NCBI GenBank assembly: GCA_002762845.1
Contig: PCYB01000058.1
Span: forward strand, 1 to 6,918
Reading direction: 5' to 3'
DNA length: 6,918 nucleotides
Origin: Candidatus Woesearchaeota archaeon CG10_big_fil_rev_8_21_14_0_10_36_11
Lineage (GTDB): Archaea > Nanobdellota > Nanobdellia > Woesearchaeales > GW2011-AR9
The notes beneath the pieces are model-generated. The model saw only the letters and a list, made by a program, of their open reading frames with translations. It had not been told where the DNA came from and searched no databases. Position 1 is the stretch's first letter; each line of letters begins with the position of its first letter. Positions 1 through 5,205 of the stretch are shown piece after piece. Both the position numbers and the translations under genes were made by a program.

Positions 1-152
1 AAGACACAATGGAATTACTTGTCCAAAAAGCAGGGCGGGATGCACGAACCATCTCGATTGAATCTGCATTCCTTACTGAAGATACAAAAGGGGACATCTT
101 ATCACGTTCAGAACAACACGCTCTTTCCGTTACGAAAGAGGCTGGTCTGTAA
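1..152 (+). CDS. rpl10: Ribosomal protein uL10 (archaeal P0), C-terminal end, 5' partial
   Basis: The reading frame is open from base 3 to a TAA at 150-152 and gives the last 49 residues of a longer protein. uL10 is the base of the ribosomal stalk; its C-terminal helical spine carries dimers of P1/L12, which recruit translational GTPases. Two helical segments look like successive L12-binding spine helices: one begins TMELLVQKAGRDAR and the second is ILSRSEQHALSVTKEAGL. The P1/L12 gene follows after 40 bases, the usual archaeal order. Oddly, the protein stops straight after the spine: there is no charged linker and no terminal GLGALFG-like motif, which many archaeal uL10 proteins share with L12. 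Only a fragment is seen, so the call rests on the helix pattern plus gene order. Confidence 0.8.
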   Translation, partial: DTMELLVQKAGRDARTISIESAFLTEDTKGDILSRSEQHALSVTKEAGL

Positions 153-177
153 AAAAATACTTACAAGAATTCAATGT

Positions 178-182
178 GGAGG
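178..182 (+). promoter_or_regulatory. Shine-Dalgarno site of the P1/L12 gene
   Basis: GGAGG lies 10 bases before the ATG at 193. It fixes the start of the L12 gene, which is internal to an operon and so cannot be leaderless. A longer open frame reaches further upstream, but it overlaps the uL10 gene in another phase and is not the real start. Confidence 0.8.
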
Positions 183-192
183 AAATAAAAAA

Positions 193-507
193 ATGGAATA
201 CGTTTACGCTGCAATGCTGCTTCATAAAGCAGGAAAGAAGATTACAGAAGATGCTGTTAAAAGTGTTTTAACCGCTGCCGGTGTCACAGTTGACGACGCA
301 CGTGTTAAAGCATTAGTCGCTGCACTTGAGGGAGTGAATATCGACGAAGCTGTACAAAAAGCTGCTTTTGTTGCTCCTGTCGCTGCTGTAAGTGGTAGTG
401 GAGATGCTACAACAAAAGACACAAAAGAAGAAAAGAAGAAAGAAGCTGCTGACGAAAAGAAAGCGGAAGAATCGGCTGCTGCTGGTTTAGGTGCACTATT
501 CGGATAA
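193..507 (+). CDS. rpl12: Ribosomal stalk protein P1/L12 (archaeal type)
   Basis: This 104-residue protein has the usual archaeal P1 length. It starts MEYVYAAMLLHKAGKK and is unrelated to bacterial L7/L12. Residues 1-58 form the helical dimerisation and uL10-binding domain (ITEDAVKSVLTAAG, then the VKALVAAL helix). Residues 59-95 are an Ala-rich and then Lys/Glu-rich flexible linker. The end, GLGALFG (98-104), is the conserved tail that in archaea contacts translational GTPases such as EF1A, EF2 and IF5B. It is cotranscribed with uL10 upstream and followed by a T-rich terminator. Because the visible uL10 end lacks a matching tail, L12 may supply all GTPase-recruiting tails of this stalk. The call is secure. 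Confidence 0.97.
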   Translation: MEYVYAAMLLHKAGKKITEDAVKSVLTAAGVTVDDARVKALVAALEGVNIDEAVQKAAFVAPVAAVSGSGDATTKDTKEEKKKEAADEKKAEESAAAGLGALFG

Positions 508-510
508 AAG

Positions 511-539
511 TGTTTCTTTTTCCTTTTTTTTCTTTTTTT
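511..539 (+). terminator. T-rich transcription terminator of the stalk operon
   Basis: Directly after the L12 stop codon lies an almost pure pyrimidine tract with T runs of 4, 7 and 7. Archaeal RNA polymerase terminates at such tracts without a hairpin. Its last T's merge into the TATA box of the next gene. Confidence 0.7.
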
Positions 540-544
540 AAATA
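537..544 (+). promoter_or_regulatory. TATA box of the coiled-coil protein gene
   Basis: TTTAAATA matches the archaeal TATA consensus. Its centre is 32.5 bases before the ATG at 573, so transcription should start near base 567. That leaves a leader of about 6 bases to ATG 573, or about 24 bases to the alternative TTG at 591. Confidence 0.55.
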
Positions 545-572
545 TTACAATTTCAACAATACGTGAATATTT

Positions 573-1439
573 ATGGAAACAGGTGGTGATTTGAAGGAAC
601 TTCGTGAAGAGTTTAAGAATAAAAAGAAAGAAGTAGCGGTGCTTCGTTCTCAATTATTATCCAAAAACAGAGAAAAAGAAACTGCATACCAAAAGTTACG
701 TTCTTTACGCGATACAATTAAGTCTAAAACTTCTAAGGTGAAAGAATCAAAAGCTGAACGTGATTCTATGACAAAAGAGGTAAAGAAACTTAAAATAACA
801 CGTGACAAACTTAACACTTCTGTTCAGGAAAAGTCGTCAACAAGAAAAGAGGTTGACCAGAAAAAGAAAGCTCTTCTTGATAAAAATGTTGTACAGGACA
901 ATCCCCAAAAACTTAAACGCGACATTGTTCAAATAGAAGAAAAACTTGAGACTGAAGTTATGCCCTATTCTAAAGAACAACAGTTGCGCAAACAGTTAAA
1001 AGAAATAAAAGTTGCGTATGCAAAAGTAAAAGAACTAAGTGATATGTGGAAAGAAATTAATACTGTCTCTGAAGATTTTTCTGAACGCCGTCGACAAGCC
1101 CAGGAGGCACATAAACAAGTTCAACAGAAAGCTCAGCAGTCACAGGAGAAACATGAAACTGTCCAAACGCTTTACAAAGAAATAAAACTGTTACGTGATG
1201 AAGAAAAACCAATAACAGAATCATACGTGCAATTAAAGTCACAGTATGAAGAAACAAAAAAACAACTTGAACAAGTCTTACAACGTGTCAACGAATTATC
1301 AAAACTTTTCAAAGAGGACGATGTTCAAAGTTTTAAGATGAAAGTAAAAGAAAGAACAGCAGAAGTGCAAGATAAACTTAAAAAAGGAAGGAAATTAAGC
1401 ACTGAAGATATTCTTGCATTCCAGGCAACAAACGAGTAA
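573..1439 (+). CDS. Basic coiled-coil protein, COG1340-like
   Basis: The 288-residue protein is very rich in Lys, Glu and Gln and is predicted to be coiled coil almost throughout (about 7-270), with no signal peptide or membrane segment. Two features recall the archaeal coiled-coil family COG1340: a central break with NPQKLKRDI (110-118) followed by the YSKEQQLRKQLKEI region (132-145), and a short conserved tail, KLSTEDILAFQ (274-284). Its biochemical function is not established to my knowledge. It sits alone between the stalk operon and a convergent regulator gene, with its own TATA box. The start is uncertain. ATG 573 would have almost no leader; TTG 591, preceded by AGGTGGTGAT, would remove six residues and have a good ribosome-binding site. 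The family assignment is by pattern only. Confidence 0.8.
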   Translation: METGGDLKELREEFKNKKKEVAVLRSQLLSKNREKETAYQKLRSLRDTIKSKTSKVKESKAERDSMTKEVKKLKITRDKLNTSVQEKSSTRKEVDQKKKALLDKNVVQDNPQKLKRDIVQIEEKLETEVMPYSKEQQLRKQLKEIKVAYAKVKELSDMWKEINTVSEDFSERRRQAQEAHKQVQQKAQQSQEKHETVQTLYKEIKLLRDEEKPITESYVQLKSQYEETKKQLEQVLQRVNELSKLFKEDDVQSFKMKVKERTAEVQDKLKKGRKLSTEDILAFQATNE

Positions 1440-1444
1440 AAAAA
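1438..1444 (-). terminator. T-run terminator of the HTH-CBS gene
   Basis: On the minus strand a run of seven T's lies 10 bases past the regulator's stop codon and runs into the stop codon of the convergent coiled-coil gene. The two genes are only 14 bases apart, so transcription units meet tail to tail here. Confidence 0.45.
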
Positions 1445-1453
1445 CGAATCTAA

Positions 1454-2005
1454 TCATTCAATCTTTTCTAACAAATCACTTTTTGAAATTATTCCTTGTA
1501 TCTCCCCTTTCTCTGCAACCAAAAGGACTGGATTATCTTTTAACAATTCTAACACCGTTTTTATACCTGTGTTTACTGAGATGATAGGTGGTGCATCTTC
1601 CATGATGTCATTAACTTTAATGATATTAATCTTTTCAGGATTATTGGTTATACCTTTAATTATTGTTCCTTCCGTAATGAGGCCACACACTTTTCCTTTA
1701 CACAACACAGGCATCTGTGATATCCCTTTTTTTTTCATAATCTTTACACTTTCTTTTACAGTATCATTATTTTTTACAAAAACAACAATTTTGTTCATTA
1801 ATTCGTTCGCTTTACGCTCTTTTTTCTCACGCATCTCTTCTAAAGCGTGAAATATCTGTTGTGCTTTACTAAATGAAGGTTCAATTGTTCCAGCTTCAAT
1901 CTTCGCAATTAAACTCTGGGACACTCCAGCTTTCTTAGCAAGTTCTTTCTGGTTAAGATTATGCTTCTTTCGCATTCTCTTGATTTTATCTAATTCTTGT
2001 ATCAT
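1454..2005 (-). CDS. Transcriptional regulator: XRE-type HTH plus CBS domain pair
   Basis: The protein has 183 residues. Residues 1-55 are a Cro/C1-type helix-turn-helix; the core runs NQKELAKKAGVSQSLIAKIE (18-37), with recognition helix about 28-38. A short charged helix (56-68) links it to two CBS motifs: about 69-124, with SQMPVLCKGKVCGLITEGTI, and about 128-183, with ILPV-like NPVLLVAEKGEIQGIISKSD. This architecture matches the archaeal family COG3620. CBS pairs bind adenosyl ligands such as AMP, ATP or S-adenosylmethionine, so the protein likely couples DNA binding to such a ligand; the ligand here is not known. It is divergent from metK. A TATA box centred 26.5 bases before the ATG implies a leaderless mRNA, and a palindrome overlaps that promoter, suggesting autoregulation. 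Confidence 0.93.
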   Translation of the reverse strand: MIQELDKIKRMRKKHNLNQKELAKKAGVSQSLIAKIEAGTIEPSFSKAQQIFHALEEMREKKERKANELMNKIVVFVKNNDTVKESVKIMKKKGISQMPVLCKGKVCGLITEGTIIKGITNNPEKINIIKVNDIMEDAPPIISVNTGIKTVLELLKDNPVLLVAEKGEIQGIISKSDLLEKIE

Positions 2006-2027
2006 ACCCTTTAAAGAATATAGCTTG

Positions 2028-2035
2028 TTTATAAA
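2028..2035 (-). promoter_or_regulatory. TATA box of the HTH-CBS regulator gene
   Basis: Read on the minus strand this is TTTATAAA, centred 26.5 bases before the ATG at 2005. That places transcription initiation at or next to the start codon, so the mRNA is predicted to be leaderless. No Shine-Dalgarno site is present, as expected. Confidence 0.7.
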
Positions 2036-2053
2036 TATTCCTATTAGAATATT
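2034..2053 (+). promoter_or_regulatory. Candidate operator: perfect 7-bp palindrome with 6-bp spacer
   Basis: AATATTC, six bases, then GAATATT form a perfect inverted repeat. The left arm covers the upstream edge of the regulator's TATA box and its BRE position; the right arm ends 13 bases before the metK TATA box. Size and symmetry suit a dimeric HTH protein. A bound dimer could block TBP/TFB at the regulator promoter and affect metK. This is inferred from position only. The AT-rich arms mean that chance is not excluded. Confidence 0.5.
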
Positions 2054-2066
2054 GTTGTCAAGAGGT

Positions 2067-2074
2067 TTTATATA
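2067..2074 (+). promoter_or_regulatory. TATA box of metK
   Basis: TTTATATA, preceded by purine-rich AGAGG as a plausible BRE, predicts a transcript start near 2097 and a leader of about 49 bases. A weaker box-like sequence (2116-2123) at the leaderless distance is a poor match to consensus. Confidence 0.6.
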
Positions 2075-2128
2075 ACAAATTATTTTATTTTCAGAAAAGA
2101 TTCCAGAGAAAGATAATTAAAAACAATC

Positions 2129-2133
2129 GAGGT
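2129..2133 (+). promoter_or_regulatory. Probable Shine-Dalgarno site of metK
   Basis: GAGGT ends 12 bases before ATG 2146, a slightly long but usable spacing. It agrees with the leadered transcript predicted from the metK TATA box. Confidence 0.5.
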
Positions 2134-2145
2134 TTAACATATACA

Positions 2146-3312
2146 ATGGCACAAAACAAATATTTTTTTACAAGCGAAAGCGTAACAGAAGGACACCCAG
2201 ACAAGATGTGTGACCAGATATCTGATTCAGTTTTAGATGCAATTTACACAGAGGATCCAAATGCACGGGTAGCAATTGAATGTCTTACAAAGACGGGATT
2301 CGTTGTTGTTGCAGGCGAAGTTACCACGACAACGTATGTTGATATTCAGAAAATTGTTCGTGAGACCATTATTGAAATAGGATATAATAAACCTGAATTT
2401 GGATTTGATGGATTAACATGTGGTGTTTTAGTAGCAATTTCAGAACAATCTCCCGACATCTCCCAAGGAGTAACGGAAGGAACTGGTTTATATGAAGAAC
2501 AGGGTGCAGGTGACCAAGGATTAATGTTTGGATATGCATCTAATGAAACTCCGGAATATATGCCTCTTCCTATAGTACTTGCACATAAACTTACACAACG
2601 GCTCGCAAGTGCACGAAAACGAGGAGAAATATGGTACTTACGTCCTGACGGTAAGTCGCAAGTTACTGTTGAGTATGAAAATGGTATTCCTAAACGTGTC
2701 GAAGCAGTTGTTATCTCAACACAACATCATCCAGATGTTGGTCTTGAAACAATTCGAAGGGACATTATTGAAAAGATAATAAAACCAATCTGTGGTGAGT
2801 GGATTGATAATGAGACAAAATATTTTGTTAATCCTACTGGATTATTTATCGTTGGTGGTCCGGTTGCTGATGCCGGTGTTACTGGTCGGAAGATTATTGT
2901 TGATACATACGGTGGTCATGGAAGTCATGGTGGTGGTGCATTTTCAGGAAAGGACCCCAGTAAAGTCGATCGATCTGCAGCATATTATGCTCGATATGTA
3001 GCTAAAAATATCATCGCTGCAGGATTAGCAGACAAATGTGAACTCCAGGTTGCATATGCTATTGGTGTAGCACAACCAGTAAGTATCTTGGTAGATACGT
3101 TTAATACTAATAAGATTCCTGAAGAGAAGATTGTTGAACTTGTACGACTTCATTTTGATTTCAGGCCAAAAGCAATCATTGAACATTTGAACCTTAGACG
3201 ACCAATCTATAAAAAAACGGCGTCATATGGCCACTTTGGACGAGACGATCCTGACTTTACATGGGAAAAAACAGATAAAGTAGATGTTTTGAAGAGAGAA
3301 GCCGGAATTTAA
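2146..3312 (+). CDS. metK: S-adenosylmethionine synthetase, bacterial/eukaryotic type
   Basis: The enzyme makes S-adenosylmethionine from methionine and ATP. At 388 residues it has the normal bacterial MetK length, and the start matches the family N-terminus (FTSESVTEGHPDK, 8-20). Hallmarks are all present: His17 and Asp19 in GHPDK, the GAGDQG ATP loop (120-125), Asp168 and Lys170 in RPDGK, Arg248-Lys249 in TGRK, and GGGAFSGKDPSKVDRS (262-277) with Lys269, Lys273 and Asp275. These correspond to known active-site residues of E. coli MetK, so the protein should be active. Most archaea instead use an unrelated-looking archaeal MAT family, so this version suggests bacterial ancestry. It is transcribed alone, divergent from the HTH-CBS regulator, and its stop codon overlaps that of the convergent gene downstream. 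Confidence 0.98.
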   Translation: MAQNKYFFTSESVTEGHPDKMCDQISDSVLDAIYTEDPNARVAIECLTKTGFVVVAGEVTTTTYVDIQKIVRETIIEIGYNKPEFGFDGLTCGVLVAISEQSPDISQGVTEGTGLYEEQGAGDQGLMFGYASNETPEYMPLPIVLAHKLTQRLASARKRGEIWYLRPDGKSQVTVEYENGIPKRVEAVVISTQHHPDVGLETIRRDIIEKIIKPICGEWIDNETKYFVNPTGLFIVGGPVADAGVTGRKIIVDTYGGHGSHGGGAFSGKDPSKVDRSAAYYARYVAKNIIAAGLADKCELQVAYAIGVAQPVSILVDTFNTNKIPEEKIVELVRLHFDFRPKAIIEHLNLRRPIYKKTASYGHFGRDDPDFTWEKTDKVDVLKREAGI

Positions 3313-3722
3313 TATTCTAATAGTCTTCTTTCTAATTTTTCTTTTTCTCTTTTTAGTATAATCTCTCCAACTCGTTCCATCATAGTAGAACAAAGGCGTT
3401 GTGACAATATTTCTGGAGTTGGCACCCCACACATTCTATATCCATTTCTCATACTTTCTGCAATCTCTTCTGGGGTAATCTTTCTTGCATCTTCATCGGA
3501 ATCAATATAATAAGATAGCAAACCCTCGTTCTCTCTTCTAATTTCCAAAAATGGTGTCGCGATTTGACTATCATCACTTCGGGTAGCAAATAAGACAGTT
3601 AACACGTCTATTCCATTTTCAGAGGGATCAAAAATTGGATAATCTCTTCCATAGTCATCAGTTATTTCTAACATATTTCGTAGAACATTCAGATTTCCTT
3701 CATAATCATAGTCTAGAGACAT
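3309..3722 (-). CDS. Hypothetical acidic protein
   Basis: I do not recognise this protein of 137 residues. An in-frame ATG at 3731 would add three residues, but the upstream TATA box fits leaderless initiation at 3722. It has no signal peptide or membrane segment. The first 45 residues are Asp/Tyr-rich; a hydrophobic strand-like segment (GIDVLTVLFATRS) and a second one (ATPFLEIRRENEGLLSYYI) suggest a small alpha/beta fold. The last 25 residues form a charged Lys/Glu/Arg helix. Between them lies KITPEEIAESMRNGYRMCG, probably helical. The stop codon overlaps the stop of convergent metK by three bases. Composition resembles the neighbours, and the frame has its own promoter, so it is likely a real gene of unknown role. 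Confidence 0.75.
   Translation of the reverse strand: MSLDYDYEGNLNVLRNMLEITDDYGRDYPIFDPSENGIDVLTVLFATRSDDSQIATPFLEIRRENEGLLSYYIDSDEDARKITPEEIAESMRNGYRMCGVPTPEILSQRLCSTMMERVGEIILKREKEKLERRLLEY
3323..3354 (+). terminator. T-rich terminator of metK, inside the convergent gene
   Basis: A pyrimidine-rich tract with several runs of 4-5 T's begins about 10 bases after the metK stop. On the opposite strand the same bases encode the Lys/Glu/Arg-rich C-terminal helix of the convergent hypothetical protein, so one stretch appears to serve both purposes. Confidence 0.6.
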
Positions 3723-3744
3723 ACTACTCATAAATGAGAACTAA

Positions 3745-3752
3745 TTTAAATA
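3745..3752 (-). promoter_or_regulatory. TATA box of the hypothetical gene
   Basis: On the minus strand TATTTAAA is centred 26.5 bases before the ATG at 3722 but only 17.5 before the ATG at 3731. The spacing equals that of two other minus-strand genes here, which is why 3722 is the preferred start. Confidence 0.55.
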
Positions 3753-3782
3753 ACTTGTGCCGTTTTTTCTTTACCATAACAA

Positions 3783-3790
3783 TTATATAC
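3783..3790 (+). promoter_or_regulatory. TATA box of the LRR protein gene
   Basis: TTATATAC predicts transcription starting near 3813, leaving a leader of about 19 bases that contains the Shine-Dalgarno site. Confidence 0.55.
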
Positions 3791-3822
3791 TTTACTTATT
3801 TTTTAGGTTGTAGAATAAAGAA

Positions 3823-3828
3823 GGTGAT
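3823..3828 (+). promoter_or_regulatory. Shine-Dalgarno site of the LRR protein gene
   Basis: GGTGAT, within AAGGTGATAT, lies three bases before the ATG at 3832. It matches the archaeal 16S rRNA tail well and fixes this start. Confidence 0.75.
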
Positions 3829-3831
3829 ATT

Positions 3832-4689
3832 ATGAAACATAAACTGTTAATTACTTTTATTATAGTGGTTATAATGCTCGTTTTCGTTGCGTGCGTACCC
3901 ACTGAGGACGTTGATGATAAAGCGGTCGACTCTGCATTGGAAGAATTCTCAGAAGAAGAGCTTACTGAACTTGCTAACATTCCTGAAGATTCTGGTACTC
4001 TAGTTGGTGAAGCTAAAGCAACGTTACGTAGTAACCTACAAGCAAAGATCAATTCTGATCCCACACTTACTAATGTTAAGTCTGCAGTTTTGAGATCTAA
4101 AGCACAATTTATGTTAAAAGAAATTGGTAGATCTCCAATTGTTATAGCAGAAGAACGTGATTATGTTGAAGAAGCTGTTCGTGAGTTTTATAATATGCGG
4201 GATGATGAAGAAATTACTGACGAATTTGCAAAAAGTGTGGATTTTATTTGGGTACGACAACGACCTCTGATTTCCGTTGAAGGGAAAATCGAAAAGTATA
4301 GTAATCTTGATTTCCTGAAACTAGGACGCGACGAACTTGAAGATTTAACCGGGTTACAAAACTTAACAAAAATTACAAAACTTCACTTAGACAAAAATCA
4401 AATTTCCGACATCAGCGAACTTGCTCAGTTAAAAACTTTAGAATATTTGATCCTTGATGAAAACAATGTAACTGATATTAGTGCGCTTGTGGGATTGAAT
4501 AAATTAGTAACTTTAAGTCTTAAAGATAATCTCATTGTTTCTATACCTGGATCTGGTTGGGATATGCCTGTTTTAAACGACTTAGATTTACGTGGAAATC
4601 TTCTTAGCGAAGAAACTTGCGCATTGTTAGAATCTACTGAATTTGCGCAACAATTTGGAGAAAACACCAATCTTCTATCAGATTGTTAA
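3832..4689 (+). CDS. Cell-envelope leucine-rich-repeat protein, probable lipoprotein
   Basis: The protein has 285 residues. Residues 1-21 are a signal: MKHK, a strongly hydrophobic stretch, then VFVAC, a lipobox-like end with Cys21 as possible lipid attachment site. An uncleaved membrane anchor is the alternative. Residues 22-150 are acidic and helical (EEFSEEELTELANIPED near the start) and not recognised. Residues about 158-268 hold four to five leucine-rich repeats of roughly 21-23 residues, the clearest being ITKLHLDKNQISDISELAQL and LEYLILDENNVTDISALVGL, of the short internalin-like LxxNxIxDIxxL type. LRRs bind proteins or other ligands, so a surface adhesion or recognition role is plausible. 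The partner is unknown. The gene stands alone with its own promoter and is convergent with the gene at 4700. Confidence 0.85.
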   Translation: MKHKLLITFIIVVIMLVFVACVPTEDVDDKAVDSALEEFSEEELTELANIPEDSGTLVGEAKATLRSNLQAKINSDPTLTNVKSAVLRSKAQFMLKEIGRSPIVIAEERDYVEEAVREFYNMRDDEEITDEFAKSVDFIWVRQRPLISVEGKIEKYSNLDFLKLGRDELEDLTGLQNLTKITKLHLDKNQISDISELAQLKTLEYLILDENNVTDISALVGLNKLVTLSLKDNLIVSIPGSGWDMPVLNDLDLRGNLLSEETCALLESTEFAQQFGENTNLLSDC

Positions 4690-4691
4690 TC

Positions 4692-4719
4692 ATTTAATTT
4701 TATTTATTTCTATTTTTCT
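4692..4719 (+). terminator. T-rich terminator of the LRR gene
   Basis: A T-rich tract begins just after the stop codon at 4689 and overlaps the last codons of the convergent gene, whose Lys/Asn/Arg C-terminus it encodes on the other strand. The two genes are only 10 bases apart. Confidence 0.55.
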
Positions 4720-5098
4720 CTAATTCACGCAACCACATAAGGCCTACTCTAATCATCATCTTATTAAATTTGTCAGATACTTTATACGTTTTTTTATATA
4801 GGTCGTAGTCTATCATGCCCATTCCACGCATTGGTGTAAGGATTCTATCGTAAAACTGTCGTTTATTATACGAAATACGTTGCTCTTTATCTAACGGGGA
4901 CTTTCCTTTTTCTTTAATAATAGCCTTGCCGTCATGAAGAGCAGTTGCAAACAAACTCATCTCTGTTTTTCCTATCTCTCCGCTATTGTCCCACATGTAT
5001 TTTATAAGCATTTTGCCTACTATCTCCTGCTGCTCAGTAGCAAAGATAACCTTATAAATGTCCTCTGGCAAATTAAATTGGTCAAAGAGAATAACCAT
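4700..5098 (-). CDS. Hypothetical protein, possible winged-helix DNA-binding domain
   Basis: I cannot name a family for this 132-residue basic protein. It has no signal peptide or membrane segment. Residues about 20-60 look helical (IVGKMLIKYMWDNSGEIGKTEMSLF). Residues 77-96, YNKRQFYDRILTPMRGMGMI, could be the recognition helix of a winged helix, followed by DYDLYKKTYKVSDKF (97-111) as a beta wing, then a closing helix to about residue 127. This is a fold guess from pattern only; an RNA-binding or purely structural role remains possible. It is divergent from the eS17 gene across a 107-base region holding a TATA box for each. Its own box is centred 26.5 bases before the ATG, supporting this start and a leaderless mRNA. 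Confidence 0.8.
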   Translation of the reverse strand: MVILFDQFNLPEDIYKVIFATEQQEIVGKMLIKYMWDNSGEIGKTEMSLFATALHDGKAIIKEKGKSPLDKEQRISYNKRQFYDRILTPMRGMGMIDYDLYKKTYKVSDKFNKMMIRVGLMWLRELEKNRNK

Positions 5099-5120
5099 TG
5101 TGTGGAGAAAACGATTTTAA

Positions 5121-5128
5121 TATATAAA
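5121..5128 (-). promoter_or_regulatory. TATA box of the putative winged-helix gene
   Basis: TTTATATA on the minus strand is centred 26.5 bases before the ATG at 5098. It predicts a leaderless transcript; no Shine-Dalgarno site is seen. Confidence 0.65.
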
Positions 5129-5174
5129 TATTACTGAAACGTATACTGGAGTAAATAGGTTTTTTTTAGAAATC

Positions 5175-5182
5175 TTTATAAA
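5175..5182 (+). promoter_or_regulatory. TATA box of the eS17 gene
   Basis: TTTATAAA is centred 27.5 bases before the ATG at 5206, predicting a leaderless transcript. A nine-base inverted repeat flanks this core promoter (arms 5167-5175 and 5198-5206). Confidence 0.7.
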
Positions 5183-5205
5183 TATCGTGCCAAAATGAGA
5201 TTTCT

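Noticed and set aside
19..192. Upstream in-frame extension of the P1/L12 gene to an ATG at 19
   Set aside because: It overlaps the real uL10 frame in a different phase, and the family N-terminus begins MEYVYAA at 193 with a good Shine-Dalgarno site.
222..653. Long minus-strand open frame opposite L12
   Set aside because: It is the antisense of the Ala/Lys-rich L12 gene and gives a low-complexity Ser/Ala/Phe protein; no promoter or family resemblance.
2062..2135. Direct repeat GAGGTTT at 2062-2068 and 2129-2135 in the metK upstream region
   Set aside because: Seven bases only; one copy is explained by the BRE/TATA region and the other by the Shine-Dalgarno site.
2097..2145. SAM riboswitch in the metK leader
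   Set aside because: The predicted leader is only about 49 bases, AT-rich, with no multi-stem structure; known SAM riboswitches are bacterial and usually longer or more structured.
3792..4064. Minus-strand open frame opposite the LRR gene N-terminus
   Set aside because: Ser/Thr-rich shadow of the acidic region of a well-supported plus-strand gene; no matching promoter.
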